Positions 1-7,048 of a stretch of DNA of 34,358 bases are shown one piece after another; within the stretch, counting starts at the first letter, position 1, and each line of letters starts with the position of its first letter. Position numbers and translations under genes: made by a program. Under the pieces are notes generated by a model that saw only the letters and a list, made by a program, of their open reading frames with translations, searched no databases and was not told where the DNA came from. This DNA is from Pseudomonadota bacterium (GTDB lineage Bacteria; Pseudomonadota; Alphaproteobacteria; Ferrovibrionales; Ferrovibrionaceae): positions 1 to 34,358 of the forward strand of contig JAEYSS010000259.1 in NCBI GenBank assembly GCA_023434425.1. Reading direction: 5' to 3'.

Positions 1-254
1 TAGAGCACGAAGGTAAATTCTGGCTTGTTCCAGATTGGCTCTACAACCCGAGCACAGGAACATCCAAGCCAGTGAGAATGATTCTGCTGGACATAATCCC
101 GCATGCACGGACGCAGTTTGATCCGCACTTTGTTCTACACGGTCCACTGCCCATAGCTTTGATTGAGGGCCGCATCCCGTCTGGATTAATGCCGCAGTAC
201 GTCGTTCGTGAGGCCCCAGATATTGAGTTCCGGATACCCGGACATCAGGACTAG
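1..254 (+). CDS. C-terminal fragment of an unrecognised protein (cut by window edge)
   Basis: A reading frame is open from the left edge (first full codon at 3) to TAG at 252-254, giving 83 residues that begin EHEGKFWLVPDWLYNP and end FRIPGHQD. The amino-acid make-up is that of a folded protein: evenly spread aromatic and hydrophobic residues and no low complexity. Codon use differs from the rest of the window: ATA, TTA, GGA and AAT appear, and GC content is visibly lower. That suggests either a horizontally acquired gene or a less expressed accessory gene. I do not recognise the family; the fragment resembles uncharacterised proteins only in general character. The internal GTG at 72 is unlikely to be the real start because the frame continues convincingly upstream. 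No integrase, tRNA or IS end is visible beside it. Confidence 0.6.
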   Translation, partial: EHEGKFWLVPDWLYNPSTGTSKPVRMILLDIIPHARTQFDPHFVLHGPLPIALIEGRIPSGLMPQYVVREAPDIEFRIPGHQD

Positions 255-646
255 TCACTGGCTAGCCCTCCCAACTGGGTACGCGAAGTATAACATGCCC
301 TCGCGAATAAGAACATTTAAAGAACTTTGTGCGCCTGATGATACTCCGCCCAACGACTCCGGGCCACCTGCCCGGGGGAATCGCCCGGCCGCGCCGACAG
401 AGGCGGTTCAACCGGGAGCGGCTCCGCGAGAACGCTTCGTCCAGGCCGGCGCAGCCGAAGGCATGCCTTCCGCAACTTAACGCCGGGCTGCGACCGTCCG
501 GTCCGCGCCGGCGACGCCACCATCCGATCCCGGAACCGGTGGCGCCTCCCGTCCGACCGGCTCGCCCCCACTGTTACGGATGCGCGCGGTTCGCAAGTCT
601 CTCGGGCGATGGCGCCGCACCAGTCTCCGCGCCCGGACCTTGCGGC

Positions 647-659
647 AAGAAAATTTCTT
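647..659. promoter_or_regulatory. 13-base palindrome upstream of gltA
   Basis: AAGAAA-A-TTTCTT is a perfect dyad with a single central base, in the non-coding region about 200 bases before the gltA start. Its size suits a dimeric regulator, but no family is indicated and AT-rich palindromes of this length can occur by chance. Confidence 0.25.
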
Positions 660-695
660 CAGCCCTCATGCGGCAATGTATGGATGCAAATGCGG

Positions 696-715
696 ATGCG
701 GCATTGCAGCCGCAT
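696..715. repeat. 7-bp inverted repeat upstream of gltA
   Basis: ATGCGGC at 696-702 and GCCGCAT at 709-715 flank the six bases ATTGCA. A related sequence, ATGCGGCAATG, lies just upstream at 668-678, so the element ATGCGGCA(A/T)TG is present twice. It could be an operator or a leader hairpin; there is no following T-run, so it is not an intrinsic terminator. Confidence 0.35.
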
Positions 716-780
716 AACGCGACTCCGCTTCAGGAAATTTATTCATCCAAGGTCGGATATTTTGCGAGGCGGCAAAGACT

Positions 781-809
781 TTTCTCCGGCGCGACCGGCA
801 CCCTATAGT
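781..809 (+). promoter_or_regulatory. candidate gltA promoter
   Basis: TATAGT at 804-809 matches the sigma-70 -10 consensus at five of six positions. The hexamer 17 bases upstream (TTTCTC, 781-786) is a poor -35 match. It lies about 47 bases before the gltA start. It is the best candidate I see, but weak. Confidence 0.25.
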
Positions 810-855
810 GTTGCCGCTACAATTACATACGCAGTCCCAACCTGGGGGTACCCGA

Positions 856-2160
856 ATGACCACCGGCAGCAAGCCCGTTACGCTCACCGATCCGAATACC
901 GGAAAGACCGTCACCCTCCCGATGCTGGATGGTTCGGTCGGCCCGTCGGTGATCGATATCCGAAAGCTCTATGCCGAAACCGGTCACTTCACCTATGACC
1001 CGGGCTTCACCTCGACCGCCAGCACCGAGAGCAAGATCACCTACATCGACGGCGATGAAGGCGTGCTGCTGTATCGCGGCTACGACATCGCCGACCTGGC
1101 GGAAAAGTCGACCTTCCTCGAGACCTGCTATCTGCTGCTGAACGGCGAACTGCCGAATCCCTCGCAGAAGACAAGCTTCGAGAATTCGATCACCAATCAC
1201 ACGATGCTGCATGAACAGATCCACTTCCTGTTCCGCGGCTTCCGGCGCGACGCGCATCCCATGGCCGTCATGTGCGGCGTGGTCGGCGCCCTCTCCGCCT
1301 TCTATCACGACGCGACCGACTACGACGATCCGAAGCAGCGCATGATCGCACAGCATCGCCTGATCGCGAAGATGCCGACGATTGCGGCGATGGCCTACAA
1401 GTATTCGATCGGCCAACCGTTCATGTATCCGCGCAACGATCTCGGCTATGCCGAGAACTTCCTGCAGATGACTTTCGGTGTGCCCGCCGAGCCCTACAAG
1501 ATGAGCCCGATCCTGGCGCGCGCCATGGACCGCATCTTCATCCTGCATGCCGATCACGAGCAGAACGCCTCGACCTCGACCGTGCGCCTCGCCGGTTCGT
1601 CGGGTGCCAATCCGTTCGCTTGTATCGCGGCCGGCATCGCCTGCCTCTGGGGCCCCGCGCATGGCGGTGCCAACGAAGCCGTGCTGAAAATGCTGGAAGA
1701 GATCGGCTCGGTCGACAAGGTCGGCGAAGCCGTGAAAAAGGCCAAGGACAAGAATTCCGGCTTCCGCCTGATGGGCTTCGGCCACCGCGTCTACAAGAAC
1801 TACGATCCGCGCGCCAAGGTGATGCGCGAGACCTGCTACGAAGTTCTGGAAGAGCTGGGCGTGAAGGACGAGCCGTTGCTGAAGATGGCGATGGAACTGG
1901 AGCGCATCGCGCTGGAGGACGACTACTTCGTCTCCAAGAAGCTCTATCCGAATGTCGATTTCTATTCGGGCATCATCCTGCGCGCCATGGGCTTCCCGAC
2001 CGCGATGTTCACTGCGCTGTTCGCGCTGGCCCGCACCGTGGGCTGGATTTCCCAGTGGAACGAAATGATCGAGGATCCGGCCCAGAAGATCGGCCGGCCC
2101 CGTCAGCTCTATACCGGTGCGACCAAGCGGGCCTATATTCCGCTCGACAAGCGTAAATAA
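856..2160 (+). CDS. gltA: citrate synthase
   Basis: This is type II (hexameric-type) citrate synthase, which condenses oxaloacetate and acetyl-CoA to citrate at the entry of the TCA cycle in the cytoplasm. It has 434 residues, the usual length for proteobacterial GltA. The three catalytic residues are visible: His269 in GPAHGGANEA, His310 in GFGHRVYKNYDPRA and Asp368 in PNVDFYSG. The N-terminal beta-rich extension (ending near YDPGFTSTASTESKITYIDG), typical of the Gram-negative enzyme, is present. I choose the ATG at 856 because GGGGG lies 7 bases upstream and the protein then begins MTTGSKPVTLTDPNTGK; an in-frame GTG at 808 would add 16 residues lacking family character. A terminator follows the next small gene, so the two may be co-transcribed. 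Confidence 0.97.
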   Translation: MTTGSKPVTLTDPNTGKTVTLPMLDGSVGPSVIDIRKLYAETGHFTYDPGFTSTASTESKITYIDGDEGVLLYRGYDIADLAEKSTFLETCYLLLNGELPNPSQKTSFENSITNHTMLHEQIHFLFRGFRRDAHPMAVMCGVVGALSAFYHDATDYDDPKQRMIAQHRLIAKMPTIAAMAYKYSIGQPFMYPRNDLGYAENFLQMTFGVPAEPYKMSPILARAMDRIFILHADHEQNASTSTVRLAGSSGANPFACIAAGIACLWGPAHGGANEAVLKMLEEIGSVDKVGEAVKKAKDKNSGFRLMGFGHRVYKNYDPRAKVMRETCYEVLEELGVKDEPLLKMAMELERIALEDDYFVSKKLYPNVDFYSGIILRAMGFPTAMFTALFALARTVGWISQWNEMIEDPAQKIGRPRQLYTGATKRAYIPLDKRK

Positions 2161-2210
2161 TCCTCGGATTATTGGCGCGGACGTCACGGCACCGTTGGGA
2201 GGCGGGCCGC

Positions 2211-2420
2211 ATGGGCAAACGGGCAGAACAGCATGGCGGTCAACCGCCCTCGGGAACCCGGCCGACCGGTTATGGCTGGCTGCGCCCGGGCTATCTGGAT
2301 CTGCCGGCAGCCGCCAATGACAACCGGATGACGCCGCAATCCCTGCTGCGGCAGCCGCGGTTCTGGGGCTGGATCGCCATGATCGGGCTGGCCATCGCCC
2401 TGATCGCCGTGCGGCTGTGA
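2211..2420 (+). CDS. small single-span membrane protein, unknown function
   Basis: A 69-residue protein starts at ATG 2211, preceded by a good Shine-Dalgarno sequence, GGGAGG, 8 bases upstream. Residues 1-45 are polar with Gly, Pro and Asn (GYGWLRPGYLDLPAAANDNR). A hydrophobic segment near the C-terminus (about residues 51-69, WGWIAMIGLAIALIAVRL) is a likely transmembrane helix, so the N-terminus is probably cytoplasmic and the C-terminus short. It sits 50 bases after gltA and directly before a strong terminator, so it is probably the last gene of the gltA transcript. I do not recognise a family. A TTG at 2172 in the same frame would lengthen it by 13 residues, but lacks a comparable ribosome binding site. 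Confidence 0.6.
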   Translation: MGKRAEQHGGQPPSGTRPTGYGWLRPGYLDLPAAANDNRMTPQSLLRQPRFWGWIAMIGLAIALIAVRL

Positions 2421-2445
2421 TCCGCATTTCACGTTAATCTCTTCA

Positions 2446-2475
2446 GGGCCGCCTCCGGGCGGCCCTTTGTTTTTT
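2446..2475 (+). terminator. intrinsic terminator after gltA and the small membrane protein
   Basis: GGGCCGCC (2446-2453), loop TCCG and GGCGGCCC (2458-2465) form a perfect 8-bp GC stem, followed by TTTGTTTTTT. This is a textbook Rho-independent terminator and separates gltA from the kinase gene. Confidence 0.92.
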
Positions 2476-2547
2476 AGCCCTATCGGGCCGCTCGAAAATC
2501 CGGCCGAACAGCAATACCATTGCAGGCCATCCTAACCCGGACCCGCC

Positions 2548-4899
2548 ATGCATCTGAGTGTGCGCCTTAAACTGGCTGCCGCCTTTGCCATCTCCGTCCT
2601 GACCGCGGCTGGACTTGGACTGGCGGCCTTCTGGGCGGTGCAGTCGGTGGGCGATCTGGTCGTGCGTCTGTATGACCAGCCGCTGATGACCATCAATTAC
2701 GCCCGACTGGCCCAGACCAGTTTCGTCACCCAGGAATTGCTGACCCGTGAAATCGCGGCCGAAAGCCACGTCGTCGACAGCGGCCAGCATGCCGGGGATA
2801 TCCGTACCCGCAACGAGGATTTTATCTCCGATATTGCTGTTGCCGAGGAACGCGGGCTCAACCCCGGCATCCGCAAATACGGCGAAGAAATCCGGACACT
2901 GAACGAATTGTGGCTGGACGCCGCCCTGCGCGCGCTGGAGCAGCCGCCGGGAAGTCGCGAACGGCAGGAACTGCTGCAGACTCGCGAAGCAATCGCCGGC
3001 GAGATCACCGAAGCGCTGGAAATCCTGACCCAGCTCGCGGCGGAAGACGGCTTCGTCTTCCGCAGCCAGGCAGAAGCAACCATACAGCAGACCAAAGACC
3101 GGACGATGATGATGATCGCGGCGCTCGCGGTGGTGATCACCGTCGTCTCGGTCCTGCTGATCCGCAATATCGTCGCGCCGCTCGGCACGATGACCGGCGC
3201 CATGTTCCGTCTCGCCAAGGGCGATACCGGCCTGAACCTGCCCAAGCTGAAACGACAGGACGAGATCGGTCAGATGGCGCAGTCACTGCGCGTGTTCCGC
3301 CAGGCGATGGAAGATCTGCAGATCGCCCGTGAACGCGCCGAGGCCGCGACCAGGGCAAAGTCCGAATTCCTGGCGATGATGAGCCATGAAATCCGCACTC
3401 CGATGAACGGTGTGCTCGGCCTCACCCGTCTGCTGACCAAGACCCCGTTGAACAGCGAGCAGCGCAATCTCGCCGGCACTGTGCTCGATTCCGCCGAGGC
3501 ACTGCTGGTGATTCTCAACGACATCCTCGACTTCTCCAAACTTGAAGCCGGTCGGGTCGATGTCGAAAAGATCGACTACGACCTCAATCGCGTGGTCGCG
3601 GCATCGCTCACCCTGATGCGGAACCGCGGCGAGGAAAAGGGCCTGCAGCTGAATGCCGAGGTCGACCCACATCTGCCGCGCTATCTGGTCGGCGACCCGA
3701 ACCGGCTGCGCCAGGTCATCCTGAACCTGCTCGGCAATGCCATCAAATTCACCGAAAGCGGACGCGTAGATCTGGTGGTGCGCGGCGAACACGACGCCCG
3801 GAATGCGACACCCACCATCCGTTTCGAAATCCGCGACACCGGCGTCGGCATCTCGAAGGAAAGTCTGGGAAAGCTGTTTGGAAGTTTCGTGCAAGCCGAT
3901 TCCTCCATCACCCGGCGCTTCGGCGGCACCGGACTCGGTCTTGCCATCTGCAAACGCCTGGTCGAAGCGATGGGCGGCAGTATCGGGGTGGAAAGCGAGA
4001 TCGGCGCGGGCAGCACGTTCTGGTTCCGCCTGCCGTTGAAAACAGGACATGAGCCGCTGGCCGTGCAGAAAGGCGCGAACGAAACGCCGCTGCCGTCCCT
4101 GCGCATCCTGGTCGCCGAGGACAACCCGGTGAACCGCAAGGTTGCCGCCGGCATCCTGATGGAACAGAAGCACCAGGTTGCCTTTGCGGTCAACGGCAAA
4201 CAGGCGGTCGAGGCGGCTTCGCAGGCCGAGCCGCCATTCGATCTCATCCTGATGGACGTGCATATGCCGGAACTGGATGGCATCTCGGCCGCGCGCGCCA
4301 TTCGCAAACTGCCGGAGCCGCATCGCGACACCCGGATCATTGCCGTGACGGCGTCGCTCAGTACGGACGGAGTGCAGCGCTGCCTCGCCGCAGGCATGAA
4401 CGACTATGTGGGGAAACCCATCATTCCCGAGGCCCTGGATCAGGCGATCCGTCGCGTGATGGGCTTCGCGGGCAGTGCCCCGTCCGGAGGGTTGGAGCCG
4501 GTGCCCTATGGCGGGGCCGAAGGCGAGTTCGATACCACCCCCCTCGAGGATCTGGTGCGCGACCTCGGTACCGAGATGGCGCTGGATCTGGTCGCAACAT
4601 TCATCGAACTGGCTCCGGAATTCATCGCCGGCCTGGCCGAGTTCGGAAACGACAGGGATTGCCATCGTATGGCCGAACTGGGACACAGCCTGAAAAGCTC
4701 CGCTGCAAGCCTCGGCCTGCGGGAAATCCAGCGCCTGGCCATCAAACTGGAGGAAGCCGGGCTCGCGGGCGACGGCGACGCGACAAACGGATACACTGAG
4801 GCAATGAAACTGGCTCTGGAGTCGGGGGTAGCCTGGCTGCGCGGTCAAAGCATGGACATGACTCAGAAGATGGCCGCAGGGCTGAAGAATGCTGGATAA
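2548..4899 (+). CDS. hybrid sensor histidine kinase (HAMP-HisKA-HATPase-REC-Hpt)
   Basis: This 783-residue membrane-bound hybrid kinase holds three phosphorelay modules in one chain. A first transmembrane helix lies at about residues 9-31. A helical, probably periplasmic, sensor region of about 150 residues follows, then a second transmembrane helix near 187-207 and a HAMP linker. The HisKA box MMSHEIRTPMNG carries the phospho-acceptor His280. The ATPase domain shows an N box (NLLGNAIKFTESG), DTGVGIS and RFGGTGLGLAICKRL. The receiver domain (about 520-640) has acceptor Asp570 in LILMDVHMPE and Lys in GKPI. A C-terminal Hpt domain has His713 in LGHSLKSSAAS. By family rules phosphate would pass His280 to Asp570 to His713 and then to a separate receiver; the overlapping downstream gene supplies one. 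The signal sensed cannot be read from the sequence. The start ATG lacks a strong ribosome binding site. Confidence 0.93.
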   Translation: MHLSVRLKLAAAFAISVLTAAGLGLAAFWAVQSVGDLVVRLYDQPLMTINYARLAQTSFVTQELLTREIAAESHVVDSGQHAGDIRTRNEDFISDIAVAEERGLNPGIRKYGEEIRTLNELWLDAALRALEQPPGSRERQELLQTREAIAGEITEALEILTQLAAEDGFVFRSQAEATIQQTKDRTMMMIAALAVVITVVSVLLIRNIVAPLGTMTGAMFRLAKGDTGLNLPKLKRQDEIGQMAQSLRVFRQAMEDLQIARERAEAATRAKSEFLAMMSHEIRTPMNGVLGLTRLLTKTPLNSEQRNLAGTVLDSAEALLVILNDILDFSKLEAGRVDVEKIDYDLNRVVAASLTLMRNRGEEKGLQLNAEVDPHLPRYLVGDPNRLRQVILNLLGNAIKFTESGRVDLVVRGEHDARNATPTIRFEIRDTGVGISKESLGKLFGSFVQADSSITRRFGGTGLGLAICKRLVEAMGGSIGVESEIGAGSTFWFRLPLKTGHEPLAVQKGANETPLPSLRILVAEDNPVNRKVAAGILMEQKHQVAFAVNGKQAVEAASQAEPPFDLILMDVHMPELDGISAARAIRKLPEPHRDTRIIAVTASLSTDGVQRCLAAGMNDYVGKPIIPEALDQAIRRVMGFAGSAPSGGLEPVPYGGAEGEFDTTPLEDLVRDLGTEMALDLVATFIELAPEFIAGLAEFGNDRDCHRMAELGHSLKSSAASLGLREIQRLAIKLEEAGLAGDGDATNGYTEAMKLALESGVAWLRGQSMDMTQKMAAGLKNAG

Positions 4900-5302
4900 C
4901 AAGTTGCCTGGTCTGGATCGTCTGCGTGTGCTGCTGGTGGAGGACGACATGTTCGCCCAGCGCCTCGCCGCGAGCGTGCTGCGCCAGCTCGGCGTCAGAG
5001 ACCTGACCATCGTCAAGGATGGCCAGGCGGCCATCGACCTGCTCGGCACCACCCAGATACAGTTCGATCTGATCGTTTCCGATTGGAACATGCCCAAGGT
5101 CACCGGGCTCGATCTGCTCAAGCATGTCCGGAAGACCTGGGTCAACATGCCGTTCCTGATGCTGACCGGCAATGCCAACGAGGAGTTCGTCATCGCCGCC
5201 CGCGAAAACAAGGTCGATGCCTATGTCATAAAGCCCTTTTCGGCCGGGCAACTGCAGCAGAAACTCGCCGTAATGTTCAATCTCCGGCTGCCGGGAACGT
5301 GA
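4889..5302 (+). CDS. single-domain (CheY-like) response regulator
   Basis: This 137-residue protein is essentially one receiver domain with no DNA-binding or enzymatic output. The acidic pair Glu18/Asp19/Asp20 (LLVEDDMF), phospho-acceptor Asp65 (IVSDWNMP), switch Thr93 (MLTGN) and Lys115 (VIKPF) are all present, so it should be phosphorylatable. Its ATG lies inside the kinase gene, an 11-base overlap, which implies translational coupling and a shared transcript. The likely role is terminal or shuttle receiver for the kinase's Hpt His713. The DWNMP and IKPF wording resembles CheY, so the target may be a protein partner such as a flagellar switch or an enzyme; no chemotaxis gene is in view to support this. 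Confidence 0.92.
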   Translation: MLDNKLPGLDRLRVLLVEDDMFAQRLAASVLRQLGVRDLTIVKDGQAAIDLLGTTQIQFDLIVSDWNMPKVTGLDLLKHVRKTWVNMPFLMLTGNANEEFVIAARENKVDAYVIKPFSAGQLQQKLAVMFNLRLPGT

Positions 5303-5315
5303 ATCCCATCGGTCC

Positions 5316-5334
5316 CGGGCCGTGATCCGGCCCG
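5316..5334 (+). terminator. possible weak terminator after the response regulator
   Basis: CGGGCC (5316-5321), loop GTGATCC and GGCCCG (5329-5334) can pair, followed by AGAGTTCTT. The stem is only six pairs and the T-run is broken, so termination would be partial at best. Confidence 0.35.
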
Positions 5335-5378
5335 AGAGTTCTTCCGTATAAGACAAAGTCTGCCGTTCAGGAGGAACC

Positions 5379-6164
5379 ATGCGCACCGCCATCGCTCTCA
5401 GCGCTCTCGCCCTCACCGCCGCCGGCCCTGCCTTCTCTCTCGACCTCGCCGGCCTGACCAGCCGCAACGAACTTCTGTTGTTCAGCGACAATTCACCGGG
5501 CAAAGTCAGAACCGTAGCGATTACCGGCGTCGACGGTAAGTTGCTGGGTATCGATGTACGTCCGGCCGATAGCAAGCTCTATGCACTGGGCCATGATGGC
5601 GTGCTGTACACAATCGACACTGCCAGCGGTGCAGCTGCTCGCAAGTCGAAGCTGTCGGTGGCGCTGGACGCGATTGATCATCTGGCAGTCGACTTCAACC
5701 CGCAGGCCGACCGGCTGCGCGTGATCGCATCAACCGGCCAGAACCTGCGCGTCAATGTCGACACGGGACAGACCGTCGTGGACGGCAAACTGGCTTACCG
5801 CCAGAAGGACCGCAATGCCGGCAAACCTTTCGGCATCTACGCCGGGGCCTACATCAACTCCTATACCGGTGCGACGCAGACCCAGCTGTTCGACATGGAC
5901 AGTCTGAACGGCACCTATGTGGTGCAGGATCCCCCGAATGACGGTGCGTTGCGCACAGTGGCGCCGACCGGCGCCAAGCCGGGCAGCGTGATTGACTCAA
6001 TCGACATCTATACGGATTCCAAGGACGAATATTTCGGCTTTGCCGTGTCGAAAAACCGGCTCCATCGCTTCGATGTGGCAACCGGAAAACTCGGCAAGGG
6101 CAGTGCCATCGGCAACGGCAAGATCACCGTGATCGATATTGCCGTTCTGACACCGCGCCGCTGA
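5379..6164 (+). CDS. exported DUF4394-type protein
   Basis: A 261-residue protein with a clear Sec signal peptide: MRTAIALSALALTAAGPAFS, with likely cleavage after about residue 20. The mature part matches what I know of the DUF4394 family: beta-propeller-like strands, VDFNPQADRLRVIASTGQNL, RVNVDTGQTVVDG, then INSYTGATQTQLFDMD and VVQDPPNDGALR. No enzymatic function is established for this family, and I see no catalytic motif. A strong Shine-Dalgarno sequence (AGGAGG, 5369-5374) precedes the ATG. The stop is 4 bases before the start of a periplasmic cupredoxin gene, so the two exported proteins are almost certainly made together. The family assignment rests on remembered motifs and should be regarded as good rather than certain. 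Confidence 0.8.
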   Translation: MRTAIALSALALTAAGPAFSLDLAGLTSRNELLLFSDNSPGKVRTVAITGVDGKLLGIDVRPADSKLYALGHDGVLYTIDTASGAAARKSKLSVALDAIDHLAVDFNPQADRLRVIASTGQNLRVNVDTGQTVVDGKLAYRQKDRNAGKPFGIYAGAYINSYTGATQTQLFDMDSLNGTYVVQDPPNDGALRTVAPTGAKPGSVIDSIDIYTDSKDEYFGFAVSKNRLHRFDVATGKLGKGSAIGNGKITVIDIAVLTPRR

Positions 6165-6168
6165 CCCC

Positions 6169-6516
6169 ATGCGCCAGTTCCCTGCAGTCCTTGCGGCGCT
6201 GCTCGGCCTTGCCTTGGGCAGTGCAGCCAACCTGTATGCTCACATGGCAGATGCTCAAACGGGCACCATTATCGTGCAGCAGGGCATCGCCTTCAAACCC
6301 GGCAAAGCCACGGTCAGGGCCGGAGGCCAGATCACCTTCCGTAACGAAGATCCCTTCGGGCATAATGTCTATTCGCCGAGCAAGGGCGGAATCTTCGACA
6401 TCGGCCTGCAGGCACCCGATTCCGAGACAGCCGTCGTTTTCAAGGAAGCGGGCGAATACATTATCCAATGCCGTATTCATCCAAAGATGAAAGCGATCGT
6501 AACGGTAATTCCATAA
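6169..6516 (+). CDS. periplasmic cupredoxin-family copper protein
   Basis: A small (115-residue) exported protein with an N-terminal hydrophobic signal (about residues 1-29, ending near MADAQ) and one cupredoxin/plastocyanin-like domain. The type 1 copper ligands are recognisable: His65 in DPFGHNVYS, then Cys101, His104 and Met107 in QCRIHPKMK. Such proteins carry electrons or handle copper in the periplasm; the exact partner is unknown. The spacing Cys-x2-His-x2-Met is the short plastocyanin/pseudoazurin-like loop. It follows the DUF4394 gene by 4 bases and is followed by a terminator, so the pair forms a two-gene operon. Confidence 0.87.
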   Translation: MRQFPAVLAALLGLALGSAANLYAHMADAQTGTIIVQQGIAFKPGKATVRAGGQITFRNEDPFGHNVYSPSKGGIFDIGLQAPDSETAVVFKEAGEYIIQCRIHPKMKAIVTVIP

Positions 6517-6520
6517 AACA

Positions 6521-6555
6521 GCCCGGCCAGCATTTTCGTGCTGGCCGGGCCTTTT
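6521..6555. terminator. bidirectional terminator between the cupredoxin gene and gloA
   Basis: GCCCGGCCAGCA (6521-6532), loop TTTTCG and TGCTGGCCGGGC (6539-6550) give a perfect 12-bp stem. On the plus strand it is followed by CTTTTCTTTCT; on the minus strand by TGTTTTATGG. It can stop transcription of the cupredoxin operon and of the long minus-strand lpx-gloA block arriving from the other side. Confidence 0.9.
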
Positions 6556-6568
6556 CTTTCTGATCGGA

Positions 6569-7009
6569 TCAAGCCGGTTTGCGTTCGATCAGCTCGATCT
6601 TGTAGCCATCAGGATCCTCGATAAAGGCGATCACGCTGCCGCCATGTTTCATCGGGCCGGGCGGTCGCGGAATCTTCACGCCAGCGTCTTCCAGAGCCTT
6701 ACAGACACTGTAGATGTCGGGCACGCCAAGTGCCAGATGTCCGAAGCCAGTGCCGATGGTGTAAGCCTCCTTCTGGCCCCAGTTGTGGGTCAGCTCGATC
6801 ACCGTATTCGTCTTCTCGTCGCCGTATCCGACAAAAGCCAGGGTGAACTCTCCCGAGGGGTAATCGGTCTTGCGCAGCAGTGTCATGCCGAGTTTGCCCA
6901 CATAGAAATCGAGTGACTTTTCGAGATCCAGCACGCGCAGCATGGTGTGCAGCATCTGGAATCCGCCGGCCTGCGCGGCGGGCTTCGTAATCGGGGCGGT
7001 CTCGTTCAT
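6569..7009 (-). CDS. gloA: lactoylglutathione lyase (glyoxalase I)
   Basis: A 146-residue single-domain glyoxalase I, which converts the hemithioacetal of methylglyoxal and glutathione to S-lactoylglutathione in the cytoplasm. All four metal ligands of the bacterial enzyme are in place: His21 (MLHTMLRV), Glu72 (VIELTHNWG), His91 (GFGHLALGV) and Glu139 (YKIELIE). I choose the ATG at 7009 because GGAGG lies 7 bases upstream; an in-frame ATG at 7036 would add nine residues without a ribosome binding site. The gene begins 39 bases after lpxB ends on the same strand, with no terminator between, so it is probably the last gene of the envelope cluster transcript. Confidence 0.95.
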   Translation of the reverse strand: MNETAPITKPAAQAGGFQMLHTMLRVLDLEKSLDFYVGKLGMTLLRKTDYPSGEFTLAFVGYGDEKTNTVIELTHNWGQKEAYTIGTGFGHLALGVPDIYSVCKALEDAGVKIPRPPGPMKHGGSVIAFIEDPDGYKIELIERKPA

Positions 7010-7048
7010 AGGCAATCCTCCGGGGCTGATCGGCAATGATATGGGCGT

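Larger units (their letters stand above)
255..855. other. 600-base stretch without a convincing gene, upstream of gltA
   Basis: Several overlapping open frames occur here on both strands, the longest about 160 codons. Their translations are rich in Arg, Pro and Ala, lack ribosome binding sites and shadow one another, so I call none of them. The first part (255-345) is AT-richer, like the fragment before it; 355-640 is very GC-rich; 640-855 is mixed and is the likely gltA promoter region. It contains a 13-base palindrome (647-659), a 7-bp hairpin (696-715) and a candidate promoter (781-809), listed separately. No tRNA fold was seen. Confidence 0.5.

Noticed and set aside
329..808. 159-codon open frame before gltA
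   Set aside because: Arg/Pro-rich translation, no Shine-Dalgarno sequence, overlapped by other frames of equal quality.
255..855. tRNA gene or attachment site flanking the atypical left-edge gene
   Set aside because: No cloverleaf, T-loop sequence or CCA-bearing acceptor stem was found, and no direct repeat pair.
3283..5211. 642-codon minus-strand open frame opposite the histidine kinase
   Set aside because: The sense strand encodes a clear multi-domain kinase; the antisense product is not protein-like.
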